Below are positions 10,601 through 18,961 of a stretch of 64,000 nucleotides of DNA, piece after piece. A model generated the notes under the pieces. The model did no database searches. It was not told where the DNA came from and saw only the letters and a program-made list of their open reading frames with translations. A program made the translations under genes and the position numbers. The first letter of the stretch is position 1. Each line of letters opens with the position of its first letter. The DNA is taken from contig NZ_FQTV01000013.1 of NCBI RefSeq assembly GCF_900128905.1, forward strand, positions 1 to 64,000, in the 5' to 3' direction. Source of the stretch: Bacteroides luti. Its GTDB lineage: Bacteria > Bacteroidota > Bacteroidia > Bacteroidales > Bacteroidaceae.

Positions 10601-11772
10601 ATGCAGCAAAATATAATCAACCAGGAAAAACAGTACTTGTTGAATTGACTTATAAACCTGAAATTCAACATGCGGTTATATCTGTTAAGGATAATGGAGA
10701 TGGAATAAGCCCGGATAAAGTCAACCAATTATTTAAACGCTTTTATGAAGGTGATTATCGTAAATTTAATACCATAGGTACTGGAATTGGATTATCGCTC
10801 ACTAAAGATTTGGTTCAATTACATGAAGGAACTATATCTGTAAGTAGCGAGGAAGGAAAAGGTTGTGAATTTATTGTTTCAATTCCGATTTGCCGGGACG
10901 CTTATAAGGAACATCAGATTGATGACTCTACTACTATTTATACAGCTCCACCAATGGAAGCTGATAAAGAAGATGAAAGCATTGTGGAAGAGAAAACAAG
11001 AGATTATTCTTTATTGCTGATTGAAGATGACGAAGATTTATTGAACCTTATGGTTAAGCTATTGAGCGTTAGCTATAATGTATACACAGCAATGTCTGGG
11101 AAAGAAGGGCTTAATATGCTCGAACAAGAGAATATTGATTTGGTGGTTTCTGACATTATGATGCCGGAAATGGATGGAATTGAGTTTTGTAAAGCTGTAA
11201 AAACTAATTTGAACACATCACATATTCCCATTATTATATTGACAGCCAAAACAAGGGAAGAGGATCGTGTGCTTGCTTATGAATCGGGTGCGAATGGATT
11301 TATAACCAAACCTTTCTCTCTGAGTGTGCTTCATGCTAAAATAAAGAACTTGCTTAAGGATAAGGAACGCGCAAATTATGATTTTAAAAAGCAACTGGTT
11401 TTTGAAGTGAAAGAACTGAATTATACAGATATTGATGAAAAATTTCTGAGTGAAGCTGTGGAATGTGTAAATAAGCATTTGGACAATCCGGATTTTGATC
11501 AGGAGCAGTTTGCAATTGCAATGAATGTAAGTAAATCTACCCTTTACCGTAAATTGAAATCTCTTACAGGGCTCAATACAACTGCATTTATCAGAAATAT
11601 TCGTATTAAAGCTGCTTGTAGAATTATGGATGAAAAAAAGAATATACGTATTTCTGATTTAGCTTATGCAGTAGGTTATAATGATCCAAAATATTTTGCA
11701 GTTTGTTTTAAAAAGGAATTTGGAATGCAGCCTTCAGAATATATGGAAAAATATATTTCTCCAACAGTTTAA
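7648..11772 (+). CDS. Hybrid two-component system sensor-regulator (HTCS) of the PUL
   Basis: One-protein signalling system of 1374 residues that senses a glycan fragment in the periplasm and activates the adjacent PUL. Order: signal peptide (1-25), two seven-bladed propellers of Reg_prop repeats (about 30-690, many WIGT or WLGT motifs such as GFIWIGTNSGL), Y_Y_Y domain (about 735-800), one membrane segment (about 813-835), HisKA with phospho-acceptor His871 in FFTNITHELLTPL, HATPase (NAAKYN, DNGDGI, GTGIGLSL), receiver with phospho-acceptor Asp1169 in VVSDIMMPEMDG, and a C-terminal AraC-type HTH (FAIAMNVSKSTLYRKLKSL). All signature residues are intact. It is divergent from the GH105-SusC-SusD genes, the usual arrangement for a cognate regulator. 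A TTACTTTG box at 7621-7628 is the likely -7 element. Confidence 0.95.
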   Translation: MKTSSYFSISLLVIFLFLSLSVFSQKESKTVLSFAQISTTQGLPTNEVHCIYQDKQGFIWIGTNSGLCQYDGAQLKVVKDNLSNPGLPINNYIRCIVEDDQQQLWIGTNDGITILHKRTGIIEKLKLENFNNVVVTRILITSNKRYLIGTEQGLYEYIPSNKQLIHLNRLRTGNVFANGLSVMDLMEDSKKNVWIGTWGNGYYRLSLSTNRFFSYPQLNARNSAFSIFEDSKHRIWIGSWGYGLFLLQNPYDSQKTKSINFSATGTSDAICSNSIYDIGEDKNNHEVWLATRNGLSVIHEVGKKFYFQNYSPNNTATSISYNDISTILCDGEGMMWLGTQGGGINTTVTQTSPFAYHKIETEKSSFSSIRCLFVDKKGIIWMGLGSAGFYQYNRNTGVYTHNRQLPDFKMLNEIPTVNSIVQSKRDGSIWIGTHGTGVIIYYPNKPSGQRIINYNQNNLSTLPHGCVFSMLEDKSYNFWLGTKGGLCICTPNGKSVGFASTKIDNIPLNTFAIVSIIQRRSGEIWLGTSNGGILRAIGSLKQLDKLRFINYTPVKKNLNNISILCLFEDSKRRLWAGTDGGGLSLFDEKKNMFIPVHDTFNLPGDAIFSIQEDKQHNLWMSSNAGLIKLIVPDNLNEVSYRLYTRHDGLQDNLFNRNASFVTGNGEMFFGGNRGFNSFFPEQVTVKEYFPSFVIKDIKLLNVSWASLPEKERYKISSIAPSYTKKIQLNYKQNDFSIEFATLGFTDSPSFKYSYKLEGYDSKWQYTENQNFAHYNNLPSGTYHFKLRSTNANGIWNKEVKTLEIEILPAPWETWWAYCLYILFAAFIAYRIISQLNKRIRDKNVAELKELERAKMEELNHSKLQFFTNITHELLTPLTVISAAVDELKLSMPKGEETYQVITNNTNRLIRLIQQILEFRKAESGNLKLKVQQGDLALFITNNVNSFFPLMKKKKIHCSVICTPEHLNGYFDCDKLDKIIYNLLSNAAKYNQPGKTVLVELTYKPEIQHAVISVKDNGDGISPDKVNQLFKRFYEGDYRKFNTIGTGIGLSLTKDLVQLHEGTISVSSEEGKGCEFIVSIPICRDAYKEHQIDDSTTIYTAPPMEADKEDESIVEEKTRDYSLLLIEDDEDLLNLMVKLLSVSYNVYTAMSGKEGLNMLEQENIDLVVSDIMMPEMDGIEFCKAVKTNLNTSHIPIIILTAKTREEDRVLAYESGANGFITKPFSLSVLHAKIKNLLKDKERANYDFKKQLVFEVKELNYTDIDEKFLSEAVECVNKHLDNPDFDQEQFAIAMNVSKSTLYRKLKSLTGLNTTAFIRNIRIKAACRIMDEKKNIRISDLAYAVGYNDPKYFAVCFKKEFGMQPSEYMEKYISPTV

Positions 11773-11885
11773 AGATTGCTCTGTATTCTAAAAACTAATT
11801 GGCATATTGACTATGTTCAATATGCTTCATTTAAATGTTGGGATGAAGATAAATGGCTGCCAGATTAAGATATGTAGAAAAGAAA

Positions 11886-11915
11886 ATCCCCCAGAAATTA
11901 ATATTCCTGAGGGAT
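11886..11915 (-). terminator. Terminator of rpsP
   Basis: ATCCCccCAG / CTGaGGGAT hairpin between the end of the hybrid regulator (+) and the end of rpsP (-). On the minus strand it is followed by a T-rich run (TTTTCTTTTC). It may also stop transcripts from the plus strand. Confidence 0.7.
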
Positions 11916-11951
11916 CTTTTAATGCTTTATCGAATAAATAAAGTCGGCTGA

Positions 11952-12494
11952 TTACTCAGCAGCAGGAGCTTCTTCTACAGCAGGAGCAGCTTCTTCAGCA
12001 GCTGGTGCAGCAGCGGCAGCTTCAGCAGCAAGTTCTGCAGCTTTCTTTTCTGCTAATACTTGAGCTTTTGCTTCATTGATTTTCTTTTCAGCATCTAAGC
12101 GTGCTTTAGCTTCAGCTTTAGCAGCTTCATCGTTCTTAGCTTTCAATGCAGCAAGACCGTTTTCTTTGTTGCCTTTCCAAGCTTCGAATTTAGCATCAGC
12201 TTCAGCTTCACCAAATGCGCCCTTAGCAACACCACCAAGTAGGTGCTTTTTCATGTAAACTCCTTCACGAGAAAGAATATTACGAACTGTGTCAGTAGGT
12301 TGAGCTCCTGTAAGAACCCAATATAATGCACGGTCGAAATCCAAATCTATTGTTGCAGGATCGGTGTTAGGGTTGTAAGAACCGATTTTTTCAATAAACT
12401 TACCATCACGTGGTGCTCTGCTGTCCGCAATAACAATCTGATAGAACGCGTAGCTCTTGCGACCGCGTCTTTGCAATCTGATCTTTGTTGCCAT
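11952..12494 (-). CDS. rpsP: 30S ribosomal protein S16
   Basis: Small-subunit ribosomal protein of 180 residues. The N-terminal ~80 residues are canonical S16 ([27 protein letters not shown], then [10 protein letters not shown] and [19 protein letters not shown]). The rest is a low-complexity extension very rich in Ala, Glu and Lys ending [12 protein letters not shown]; such acidic tails are usual for S16 in Bacteroidetes, and roughly double the length compared with enterobacterial S16. It stands alone here, with its own promoter (12556-12586) and terminator, not in the rpsP-rimM-trmD-rplS operon known from other phyla. Confidence 0.97.
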   Translation of the reverse strand: MATKIRLQRRGRKSYAFYQIVIADSRAPRDGKFIEKIGSYNPNTDPATIDLDFDRALYWVLTGAQPTDTVRNILSREGVYMKKHLLGGVAKGAFGEAEADAKFEAWKGNKENGLAALKAKNDEAAKAEAKARLDAEKKINEAKAQVLAEKKAAELAAEAAAAAPAAEEAAPAVEEAPAAE

Positions 12495-12531
12495 TTTAAA
12501 TAATGTTTTTTAATTAATGATTTGAATTAAT

Positions 12532-12550
12532 GCTAGTATCTCGTACTAGC
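12532..12550 (-). promoter_or_regulatory. Hairpin in the rpsP 5' untranslated region
   Basis: GCTAGTA-tctcg-TACTAGC, a perfect 7 bp stem with a 5 base loop, directly downstream of the rpsP -7 box. It would sit at the very 5' end of the transcript. Autoregulation or mRNA stabilisation is possible but not shown. Confidence 0.45.
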
Positions 12551-12555
12551 GGGCG

Positions 12556-12586
12556 CAAAGTTAACTCTTTTGTTTTGAATGACAAA
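12556..12586 (-). promoter_or_regulatory. Promoter of rpsP
   Basis: Minus strand: TTTG (12586-12583), 19 bp, TAACTTTG (12563-12556). A near-perfect Bacteroidetes housekeeping promoter about 62 bp upstream of the start codon. Confidence 0.75.
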
Positions 12587-12599
12587 GAGTTCGAAAAAA

Positions 12600-12637
12600 A
12601 TAATCACCAAAAAGAATAAATCCTTTTGGTGATTATT
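12600..12637 (-). terminator. Terminator of the OPT transporter-esterase operon
   Basis: TAATCACCAAAA / TTTTGGTGATTA stem; on the minus strand it runs into ATTATTTTTTTCG. It lies 50 bp after the esterase stop. Confidence 0.8.
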
Positions 12638-12685
12638 ATGTATAAATACCGATTGTGATATTAAATCAAACGTTCGATATTAGTT

Positions 12686-13534
12686 TTATAACTCACGAAG
12701 CCATTTTTCCAATTCTTCAGTCCACTGACGTTTGTATTTGAAGTTATCACGGAATCCCCATCCATGACCTCCAATAGGATAAATATGCATTGAGGCAGAA
12801 ACTTTGTTCTTTAAGAGTGCAAGATAGTAGTTTACTCCATTTTGTGGAGGAACTGCTCCATCATCATTCGAAAGAGCTATAAAAGCTTTAGGAGTTTCGG
12901 GAGTTACTTGCAATTCATTTGAATATAATGTTTCCAACTCTTTGCTCGGATTCTTTCCTATCAGATTTTCACGTGACCCTCCATGAGTGTATGTTTTATC
13001 CATTGTAATAACAGGATAAAGCAATATTTGAAAATCCGGGCGAGTCTCAGCAGTGAAGTGTGTAGCTAAAGTAGAAGCTAAATGACCACCTGCAGAAGCT
13101 CCCATAATTCCTACTTTATGGGTGTCTATGCCCCATTCTGAAGCATGTTGGCGAACAATAGTAATAGCTTGTTTTGCATCCGAGATAGGTACTTCATTGT
13201 GACCATTAGGCATACGATACTTTAAAACTATATATGTTATTCCCTGAGCATTAAACCACGGAGCCATGTCATGTCCTTCGTGATCCATAGCTAAGCGAGA
13301 GTAACCACCTCCAGGACACATAATAATGGCTTTGCCATTACCATTTTTTGCCTGATAAACAGTAATAGTAGGAGAGACTACGTTGCTAATACGGTTTTTT
13401 TCATTTTCCTGTTCAGTCCCTTTTAACTCATTAGAATTTGGTGCGCCATTTGGCCATAGTGGTAACTCTATTGGTTTTTGAGCAAAGAGAGCTGTTGTTG
13501 CAGTCAGCATCACTGTCAATAGTAGTTTTTTCAT
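12686..13534 (-). CDS. Secreted alpha/beta-hydrolase (carbohydrate esterase-like)
   Basis: 282-residue serine hydrolase with signal peptide MKKLLLTVMLTATTALFAQ. It carries the oxyanion-hole motif CPGGGY, the nucleophile elbow GASAGG (Ser147) and late Asp and His candidates (SNDDGAVPP, PIGGHGWGF). The lysophospholipase/acetyl-xylan esterase-like organisation is common among Bacteroides carbohydrate esterases; the substrate is not readable. A longer reading frame begins upstream, inside the OPT gene, but the signal peptide fixes the ATG at 13534, which lies only 2 bases after the OPT stop codon. The two genes are therefore translationally close and probably share a transcript. Hydrolase call secure; deacetylation of glycans is inference. 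Confidence 0.88.
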   Translation of the reverse strand: MKKLLLTVMLTATTALFAQKPIELPLWPNGAPNSNELKGTEQENEKNRISNVVSPTITVYQAKNGNGKAIIMCPGGGYSRLAMDHEGHDMAPWFNAQGITYIVLKYRMPNGHNEVPISDAKQAITIVRQHASEWGIDTHKVGIMGASAGGHLASTLATHFTAETRPDFQILLYPVITMDKTYTHGGSRENLIGKNPSKELETLYSNELQVTPETPKAFIALSNDDGAVPPQNGVNYYLALLKNKVSASMHIYPIGGHGWGFRDNFKYKRQWTEELEKWLREL

Positions 13535-13536
13535 GT

Positions 13537-15540
13537 TTATTTTAAATTTGAAGATTTGTGCATTGTAGCTTTTACAAAATAAACGATCAATACAAAATAA
13601 GCGATGATAGAAACAACTTCCGACCATGAATTAGACAGCCATTCTTCATTTACAAGGTTTACTCCGCAGAAACGGATACCTGCGCTGATAACTCCCATTA
13701 AAGCACCACCGGCTATGAATCCGGAAGCAAGAAGAGTTCCTTTTTCTCTGCGTTCTGAATTTATAGCATCATCATTTGAACGAGTTGTAACATACCAATT
13801 GATAGCTCCACCTACTAAAAGTGGAATATTCAATTCTAATGGAATAAACATACCTAATGCAAATGCTAGTGCTGGTATTCCGCAAAGTGTAAGAACAATA
13901 GCAAGAACTGCTCCAATTCCGTAAAGTATCCATGGAGCACCAACGCCATTCATTAATGGTTCAATCACTGCAGCCATAGCGTTAGCTTGTGGAGCTGCAA
14001 GCTGACCGCTTGAGAATCCATAAGTTTTATTCAATATAATCATTACACCACCTACAGTTGCAGCGGATACGATTGTTCCTAAAAACTTCCATGTTTCTTG
14101 TTTTGCAGGAGTTGTTCCAAGCCAGTAACCAATTTTTAAGTCCGTAATAAAACCACCGGCCATAGACAATGCGGTACAAACTACACCACCCATAACTAAA
14201 GCAGCAACCATACCCGAAGGACCTTTTAAACCAACAGCAACCATTACTACAGAGGCTAAGATAAGAGTCATCAATGTCATTCCTGAAACAGGGTTTGTTC
14301 CAACAATAGCAATAGCATTAGCTGCTACTGTAGTGAAAAGGAAAGTAATTCCTGCTACAAGAAGAATGGCGACTATACATTGATAAATATTTCCTTGCAT
14401 TACGTCAAAGAAGAAAAATAAAAAGACTAAAGCTATTGTGAGAATAGAGCCAATAGCAATAACCTTCATTGACAAATCGCGTTGTGTACGGGGAATGTTT
14501 GCTTCTACGTCACTGTTTCCACCCATTTCTTTAGCAGCAAGTCCTACAGCACTTTTAATAATTCCCCATGATCTGATTATTCCTATAATTCCAGCCATAG
14601 CGATACCACCAATACCAATGCTTTTTGCATAGTATTTAAAGATTAGTTCAGGACTCATCATTCCTACAGTTGTAGTAATATCAGGATTCCACATATTAAG
14701 AACACTATCTCCCCATATTAAAGAAATACCAGGTATAATAACCCACCAAACAGCAAGTGAACCAAAACAAATGATTGCAGCATACTTTAGTCCGATTATA
14801 TAACCTAAACCAAGTACGGCTGCACCGGTATTAACCTTAAATACCAATTTGGCCTTATCGGCAATCATTTCACCAAAACCAGTAACACGAGTCGTGAAGT
14901 TTTCGTTCCACCATCCGAAAGTAGCAACAATAAAGTCGTATAATCCACCTACCAAACTGGCTATCAAAAGAGGTTTAGCCTGGTTACCACTTTTCTCTCC
15001 TGAAACAAGAACCTGAGTAGTAGCAGTTGCTTCCGGAAAAGGATATTTTCCATGCATCTCTTGTACGAAATATTTTCGGAATGGAATTAGGAATAAGATT
15101 CCAAGTACGCCTCCTAAAAGAGAACTGACAAAAACTTGAAGAAAACTAACAGACATTTCAGGGTATTTTGCCTGAAGTATATATAATGCAGGCAGAGTAA
15201 AAATTGCGCCGGCTACAATAACTCCGGAACTGGCTCCGATAGATTGAATAATCACATTTTCACCTAAAGCATTTTTCCTTTTTGCAGCACTTGAAACTCC
15301 AACAGCAATAATAGCAATTGGAATAGCAGCTTCAAATACCTGTCCAACTTTAAGCCCAAGATAGGCCGCTGCAGCTGAAAAGAGAATAGCCATGGCAACA
15401 CCCCACATCACTGACCATGGAGTAACTTCCTTATACTGTTTATCAGGAGACATTAATGGGTTGTAAACTTCACCCGATTTAAGTTCTCTGAATGCATTTT
15501 CGGGCAATCCCGTTAATTTTTCGTCTTCTTCGTGTTTCAT
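13537..15540 (-). CDS. OPT-family oligopeptide transporter
   Basis: Integral inner-membrane transporter of 667 residues, within the usual size of the OPT family. More than a dozen hydrophobic segments are visible, with family-like stretches near the N-terminus (EVTPWSVMWGVAMAILFSAAA and YLGLKVGQVFEAAIPIA) and repeated Gly-rich helices. Members import oligopeptides or metal-chelate complexes by proton symport; which of these applies here cannot be told. It is the first gene of a two-gene unit with the secreted esterase. Confidence 0.9.
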   Translation of the reverse strand: MKHEEDEKLTGLPENAFRELKSGEVYNPLMSPDKQYKEVTPWSVMWGVAMAILFSAAAAYLGLKVGQVFEAAIPIAIIAVGVSSAAKRKNALGENVIIQSIGASSGVIVAGAIFTLPALYILQAKYPEMSVSFLQVFVSSLLGGVLGILFLIPFRKYFVQEMHGKYPFPEATATTQVLVSGEKSGNQAKPLLIASLVGGLYDFIVATFGWWNENFTTRVTGFGEMIADKAKLVFKVNTGAAVLGLGYIIGLKYAAIICFGSLAVWWVIIPGISLIWGDSVLNMWNPDITTTVGMMSPELIFKYYAKSIGIGGIAMAGIIGIIRSWGIIKSAVGLAAKEMGGNSDVEANIPRTQRDLSMKVIAIGSILTIALVFLFFFFDVMQGNIYQCIVAILLVAGITFLFTTVAANAIAIVGTNPVSGMTLMTLILASVVMVAVGLKGPSGMVAALVMGGVVCTALSMAGGFITDLKIGYWLGTTPAKQETWKFLGTIVSAATVGGVMIILNKTYGFSSGQLAAPQANAMAAVIEPLMNGVGAPWILYGIGAVLAIVLTLCGIPALAFALGMFIPLELNIPLLVGGAINWYVTTRSNDDAINSERREKGTLLASGFIAGGALMGVISAGIRFCGVNLVNEEWLSNSWSEVVSIIAYFVLIVYFVKATMHKSSNLK

Positions 15541-15631
15541 ATTTAATAAATTGTTTTTTTATTGAACTTCAAAGAAACAAAAAATATCAATTATATGCAA
15601 TTCTGAGTTTAACTAAAGTGTATTTAAATAC

Positions 15632-15674
15632 AAAAAGAGGCCACTACTGTTTTGTATCGTAGTAACCTCTTTTC
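15632..15674 (-). terminator. Terminator of the Hsp20 gene
   Basis: AAAAGAGGccACTAC / GTAGTaACCTCTTTT stem-loop 30 bp past the Hsp20 stop; the minus strand continues into a short T-rich run. Confidence 0.75.
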
Positions 15675-15703
15675 ATTTACAAATTATAAATAGTCAGACT
15701 AGT

Positions 15704-16132
15704 CTATTTTATCTCAATAACTCGTTGAGCTTTCTTTTCTTCCTCTGGAGTTCTTTTCGGTATATTAATCGTTAGTACCCCATTATCCATTGCTGCTCCG
15801 ATTTTATCTTTTACAACATTGTCAGGAAGATACATTGTTTGTTGGAATTTAGTGTAAGAGAATTCTCGTCTCAGATAACGGCTTTCCTTGTTTTCTTCTT
15901 TGTTTTCTTGCTTCTTCTCCATGGAAACAATCAGCTGATTGTCTTCATCTATTCTGATGTTGAAATCTTCTTTTGTCATTCCTGGAGCAGCAACTTCTAC
16001 TTTGTATTCGCTCTCAGTCTCAATTACATTGATAGCGGGAGCAGTAGCGCTTGATTTGACCATCCAGTTGTTGTCGAATAAGTCATTAAATACGTCAGGT
16101 AACCAATTTTGAGATCTTCTAACAGGCATCAT
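15704..16132 (-). CDS. Small heat-shock protein, Hsp20/alpha-crystallin family
   Basis: Cytoplasmic ATP-independent holdase chaperone, 142 residues. The alpha-crystallin domain spans about residues 35-125: NVIETESEYKVEVAAPGMTKEDFNI, the FSYTKFQQTMYLPDNV segment and the conserved ADG-like loop AAMDNGVLTINIPK. It ends with an IxI-like motif (VIEIK). It is a single-gene unit with its own terminator. Confidence 0.95.
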   Translation of the reverse strand: MMPVRRSQNWLPDVFNDLFDNNWMVKSSATAPAINVIETESEYKVEVAAPGMTKEDFNIRIDEDNQLIVSMEKKQENKEENKESRYLRREFSYTKFQQTMYLPDNVVKDKIGAAMDNGVLTINIPKRTPEEEKKAQRVIEIK

Positions 16133-16308
16133 AATTTTAATCTCCTATCTTTTAAAAGTTAAACATTAAATCTATAATGAACTGGGTTTTTTTTGAACTC
16201 AATTTCACTAAATAAATAACAATGTTCATGCCAAGATGGTTTACTGCATATTTGTCTCTTTACGCTGACAAAATTTCTTTTCAAACTGGCTTCTAATGTC
16301 AATTTTTC

Positions 16309-17409
16309 CTATTGTTTAAAAGATAGGAATCTCAAGAACCTGGTTCGCGAGAATAAGTAATTTAGGAGTAATGGAACTGTTAAGCCGATAATAGAATAAA
16401 AGATCCAGAAAATATTATTTCGCCAGGATATTACCGGATGGCATCCAATCAATAATGGGTCAAGGCCATAATATGCTATTTTTATATAACTGACAATTTT
16501 ATAACTCAGAATACTGAGTACTATAATGGGCATTGTGTTGTTTCCCAGATATAAAAGAGATTTCTTTATAGTTAAATACGCAATGTTGTTACTCTTTCTG
16601 CAATCAAACCATGACGAAAATTTGTATGTCATAACCCATCCCAGAATTGCGGGTATAAATGTTCCTAAGTACAACTTTAATTTGGGATTAGACGCTAATG
16701 AAGTAGGATTTATATATGAGATTATACAAACTAGAAAAAATGACGATATTAATATTGCATTATCATATTTTAGATTCTCATTTATTCTAGAATTACGAAA
16801 TATAAAACCTACTCCAAAATAGAATATACCATATATCTCTCTGATTCCGCCTTGAGGTATGTATGGAAGCTTAATTCTCCATAAAGACATTATAAATCCG
16901 GATATAAATGCAATTAAGCAAATCAATAGAGCTGTATTCGTATTCCTCAAATTAAATAGCTTTTTGATAAGATAAAAAAGAAGGCAAAATAAGATGCTTG
17001 ATATAAACAATGCACGTAAGAACCAAAATGTGCCTAAAAATGTTTGTTCATAGTCGCCCATGCTGGTTATTATGTTGAACGCCTTCTTTAGAATATCCTC
17101 AAAACTAAATAATTCTGAACGACCAAAACGAGCATTTAAAATATTTGCTTTAAAAAATATGTTATGCAAGAAAAGAAATATCAGGCTCCATTTTACAAAT
17201 GGTAAATACAACCCTTTAAACCTCTTTTTAATAAATAGGAATTTATCATCTGTATACTTTGTAGAAAAGAAATAGCCAGAAGCAATAAAGAATAAAGGCA
17301 TATGAAAGCTATAAATAAAACGGCCCATAAAAGCAGGACAAGCTGAATGCCCTATTACCATTAATATTATACCAATACCTTTACAAATACTGATTGTATT
17401 GTTTTTCAT
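16309..17409 (-). CDS. Membrane acyltransferase, family 3 (OafA/NRT-like)
   Basis: Polytopic inner-membrane protein of 366 residues with about ten hydrophobic helices. The N-terminus (GIGIILMVIGHSACPA, then YSFHMPLFFIASGYFFS) matches acyltransferase family 3, where a conserved His in the first helix acts in O-acetylation of surface glycans, peptidoglycan or lipids. GHSACPAF carries that His. Composition is more AT-rich than the neighbours and the flanking genes are unrelated, so acquisition is possible. The acceptor is unknown. It sits 25 bp downstream of the AlaX-like gene on the same strand. Confidence 0.85.
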   Translation of the reverse strand: MKNNTISICKGIGIILMVIGHSACPAFMGRFIYSFHMPLFFIASGYFFSTKYTDDKFLFIKKRFKGLYLPFVKWSLIFLFLHNIFFKANILNARFGRSELFSFEDILKKAFNIITSMGDYEQTFLGTFWFLRALFISSILFCLLFYLIKKLFNLRNTNTALLICLIAFISGFIMSLWRIKLPYIPQGGIREIYGIFYFGVGFIFRNSRINENLKYDNAILISSFFLVCIISYINPTSLASNPKLKLYLGTFIPAILGWVMTYKFSSWFDCRKSNNIAYLTIKKSLLYLGNNTMPIIVLSILSYKIVSYIKIAYYGLDPLLIGCHPVISWRNNIFWIFYSIIGLTVPLLLNYLFSRTRFLRFLSFKQ

Positions 17410-17434
17410 CCCTGTTCTTTAAAAGGTAATGATA

Positions 17435-17899
17435 TTATTTTCTGTCAAGCTTAAATCTGATTCTAAATTTACCTTCTGAATAATCTGTGCTAATTATTTT
17501 AAACGTTCCAATTTCAGATGTATTTTCTACGTGAAGACCAATGCAGGCACAAATGTCATAGTCGCCAACATATACTAATCTTAATGTTTCGCTCGCATCT
17601 TCGGGTAATTTGCTCAGGTCTACACATGCCGGAACCTCCTGACGAGATACAAAAACACTTGTAATTGGAAGATTTTGATTTATGACTTCATTTACTCTCT
17701 TTTCTATTTCATCAATTTTATCAGCAGTAGGAGCTTCATTTAAAAAATAATCGCACTTACTTTTTTTCTTTTCTATATGGTTGGTTCTTGACCTTTCGCA
17801 GCCAAACATTCTTATCATTGTTTGATTTAGTATATGCTCTGCAGAATGCATTGGCGGAAATTCGGTTTTGTTATGCTCGTTTAATATTGATTCTTCCAT
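17435..17899 (-). CDS. AlaX-like alanyl-tRNA editing protein
   Basis: 154-residue free-standing editing domain related to the second additional domain (SAD) of threonyl- and alanyl-tRNA synthetases. The zinc/catalytic motifs are present: HSAEH (His18, His22) and CACIGLH (Cys119, His123). Proteins of this type hydrolyse mischarged Ser- or Gly-tRNA(Ala) in trans. It is short, lacking the N-terminal AlaXp domain, so it is close to the AlaX-S type. Located between an acyltransferase and a secreted hypothetical on the same strand. Confidence 0.8.
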   Translation of the reverse strand: MEESILNEHNKTEFPPMHSAEHILNQTMIRMFGCERSRTNHIEKKKSKCDYFLNEAPTADKIDEIEKRVNEVINQNLPITSVFVSRQEVPACVDLSKLPEDASETLRLVYVGDYDICACIGLHVENTSEIGTFKIISTDYSEGKFRIRFKLDRK

Positions 17900-17964
17900 T
17901 TCTAATATTGTTTTTGCAAAGATACTATTTTTTAGGAATGGAGAATGGAACTTTAAAGTACTTC

Positions 17965-18531
17965 TTATTTTTCAAATGCAAAGTCCTTTAATGCTTCAAG
18001 TTCTTTTGCAATTTGAGTTTCCCATTCTTTTTGTTTAATTGGGTTACAGCCAGAATTGGTATCTAATGTATACTCACTTTTTCGATTGACGAATTTAGTC
18101 ATAAGTTGGTGATCTAACTCTTTTATTGCTTCTGTTCCGGAAATTATTGTCTTTCGGTTATCCCGCAAGGCTTTTCTGAATTCACGAGCGTAGATTTCGC
18201 ATAAATCGAATAGTGTTTGCTGAAATATCAAAGTTTCTTTTATATTTGCTGTTGTATCAATCTGAGATGCTGATTTTATCATATAGTTAAGAACTCTTTT
18301 ATTGAAGTTCTTAGTAAGGAAATTAAATCCGTTTATGTGATATTCTGTTGAGAATTGAGCCGAACTAACTTCTTTTCCACTACTCTTTATGCCAAAATCA
18401 TCCACCGTAAGTTTCTTTGTAGCACTCCAGTATATTAAGTTTTTGTCTGTTGATTTTTGAGCAAATGTTATACTTGAGTATGTAAATAATAAAATTAGTG
18501 TAAATAGCTTGTTGGTATTAATGTTTTTCAT
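17965..18531 (-). CDS. Secreted hypothetical protein, possibly DUF922-like
   Basis: 188 residues with a clear type I signal peptide (ending SITFAQ). The mature start, LIYWSATKKLTVDDFGIK, resembles the W-S-x-x-x-x-L-x-x-x-D-F opening of DUF922 proteins, and the segment TLFDLCEIYAREFRKAL is also reminiscent of that family. No complete HExxH protease motif is visible. Probably periplasmic. Function unknown. Confidence 0.6.
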   Translation of the reverse strand: MKNINTNKLFTLILLFTYSSITFAQKSTDKNLIYWSATKKLTVDDFGIKSSGKEVSSAQFSTEYHINGFNFLTKNFNKRVLNYMIKSASQIDTTANIKETLIFQQTLFDLCEIYAREFRKALRDNRKTIISGTEAIKELDHQLMTKFVNRKSEYTLDTNSGCNPIKQKEWETQIAKELEALKDFAFEK

Positions 18532-18680
18532 TCTGATATATAATTAAAAAGTAGTCTTTATTCAGAAGAACAAAATTAGTAAAATAATGTATCATTTTTT
18601 ATTTTTAAGCTATAAAAATCTATGGTATTATTATTTCGGCCTGGTGAAGCTAATAGAAAAATATTAGAAAAAACATTTTT

Positions 18681-18790
18681 ATCTGCTACATCTACCACTA
18701 AAATTCTTGAAACTATTATAAGCAGGACTTTTCAGCTAGTGGCAGATGTTTTGATGAGCATTGTTATCTGCTACTAGCATCTTTTGTTTA
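18681..18790. repeat. TAGTRGCAGAT motif cluster, locus 1
   Basis: Four related 10-12 bp motifs: ATCTGCTACA at 18681, TCTACCACTA at 18691, TAGTGGCAGATG at 18737 and ATCTGCTACTA at 18776. Opposite orientations allow hairpins. The same motif set recurs at 27940-28047. Confidence 0.6.
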
Positions 18791-18860
18791 CCACCATTTT
18801 CAGTGAACTTTGATTTTAAAGATTATAGGCTATTGTTGGGGGAGATTTGAAGAATATGCA

Positions 18861-18925
18861 AAAAAAAAAGGAGTCACGCCTGACTCCAACCTTTGTTAAC
18901 CTTAAATCTAATACTATGAAAAACA
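18861..18925 (-). ncRNA. Probable small RNA, copy 1
   Basis: The minus strand reads a Bacteroidetes promoter, then about 63 nt containing GTATTAGATTTAAGG and TTAACAAAGGTTGG, then the hairpin GGAGTCA-ggcg-TGACTCC (18870-18887) and nine T residues. This is a complete transcription unit without an open reading frame. The 5' end is estimated from the promoter. Small abundant intergenic RNAs are known in Bacteroides, but I cannot assign this one to a named family. Confidence 0.7.
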
Positions 18926-18929
18926 CACT

Positions 18930-18961
18930 GCAAATGTACGGAGTTTTGCGATATCTCCAAA
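18930..18961 (-). promoter_or_regulatory. Promoter of sRNA copy 1
   Basis: Minus strand: TTTG (18961-18958), 19 bp, TACATTTGC (18938-18930). A perfect match to the Bacteroidetes consensus; the same spacing occurs in all three copies. Confidence 0.75.

Noticed and set aside
13535..13627. 31-residue N-terminal extension of the esterase
   Set aside because: It lies inside the OPT gene and would precede a clean signal peptide; the ATG at 13534 is the sensible start.
16309..17409. Glycan biosynthesis island around the acyltransferase
   Set aside because: No glycosyltransferase or sugar-nucleotide gene is nearby; the neighbours are unrelated.
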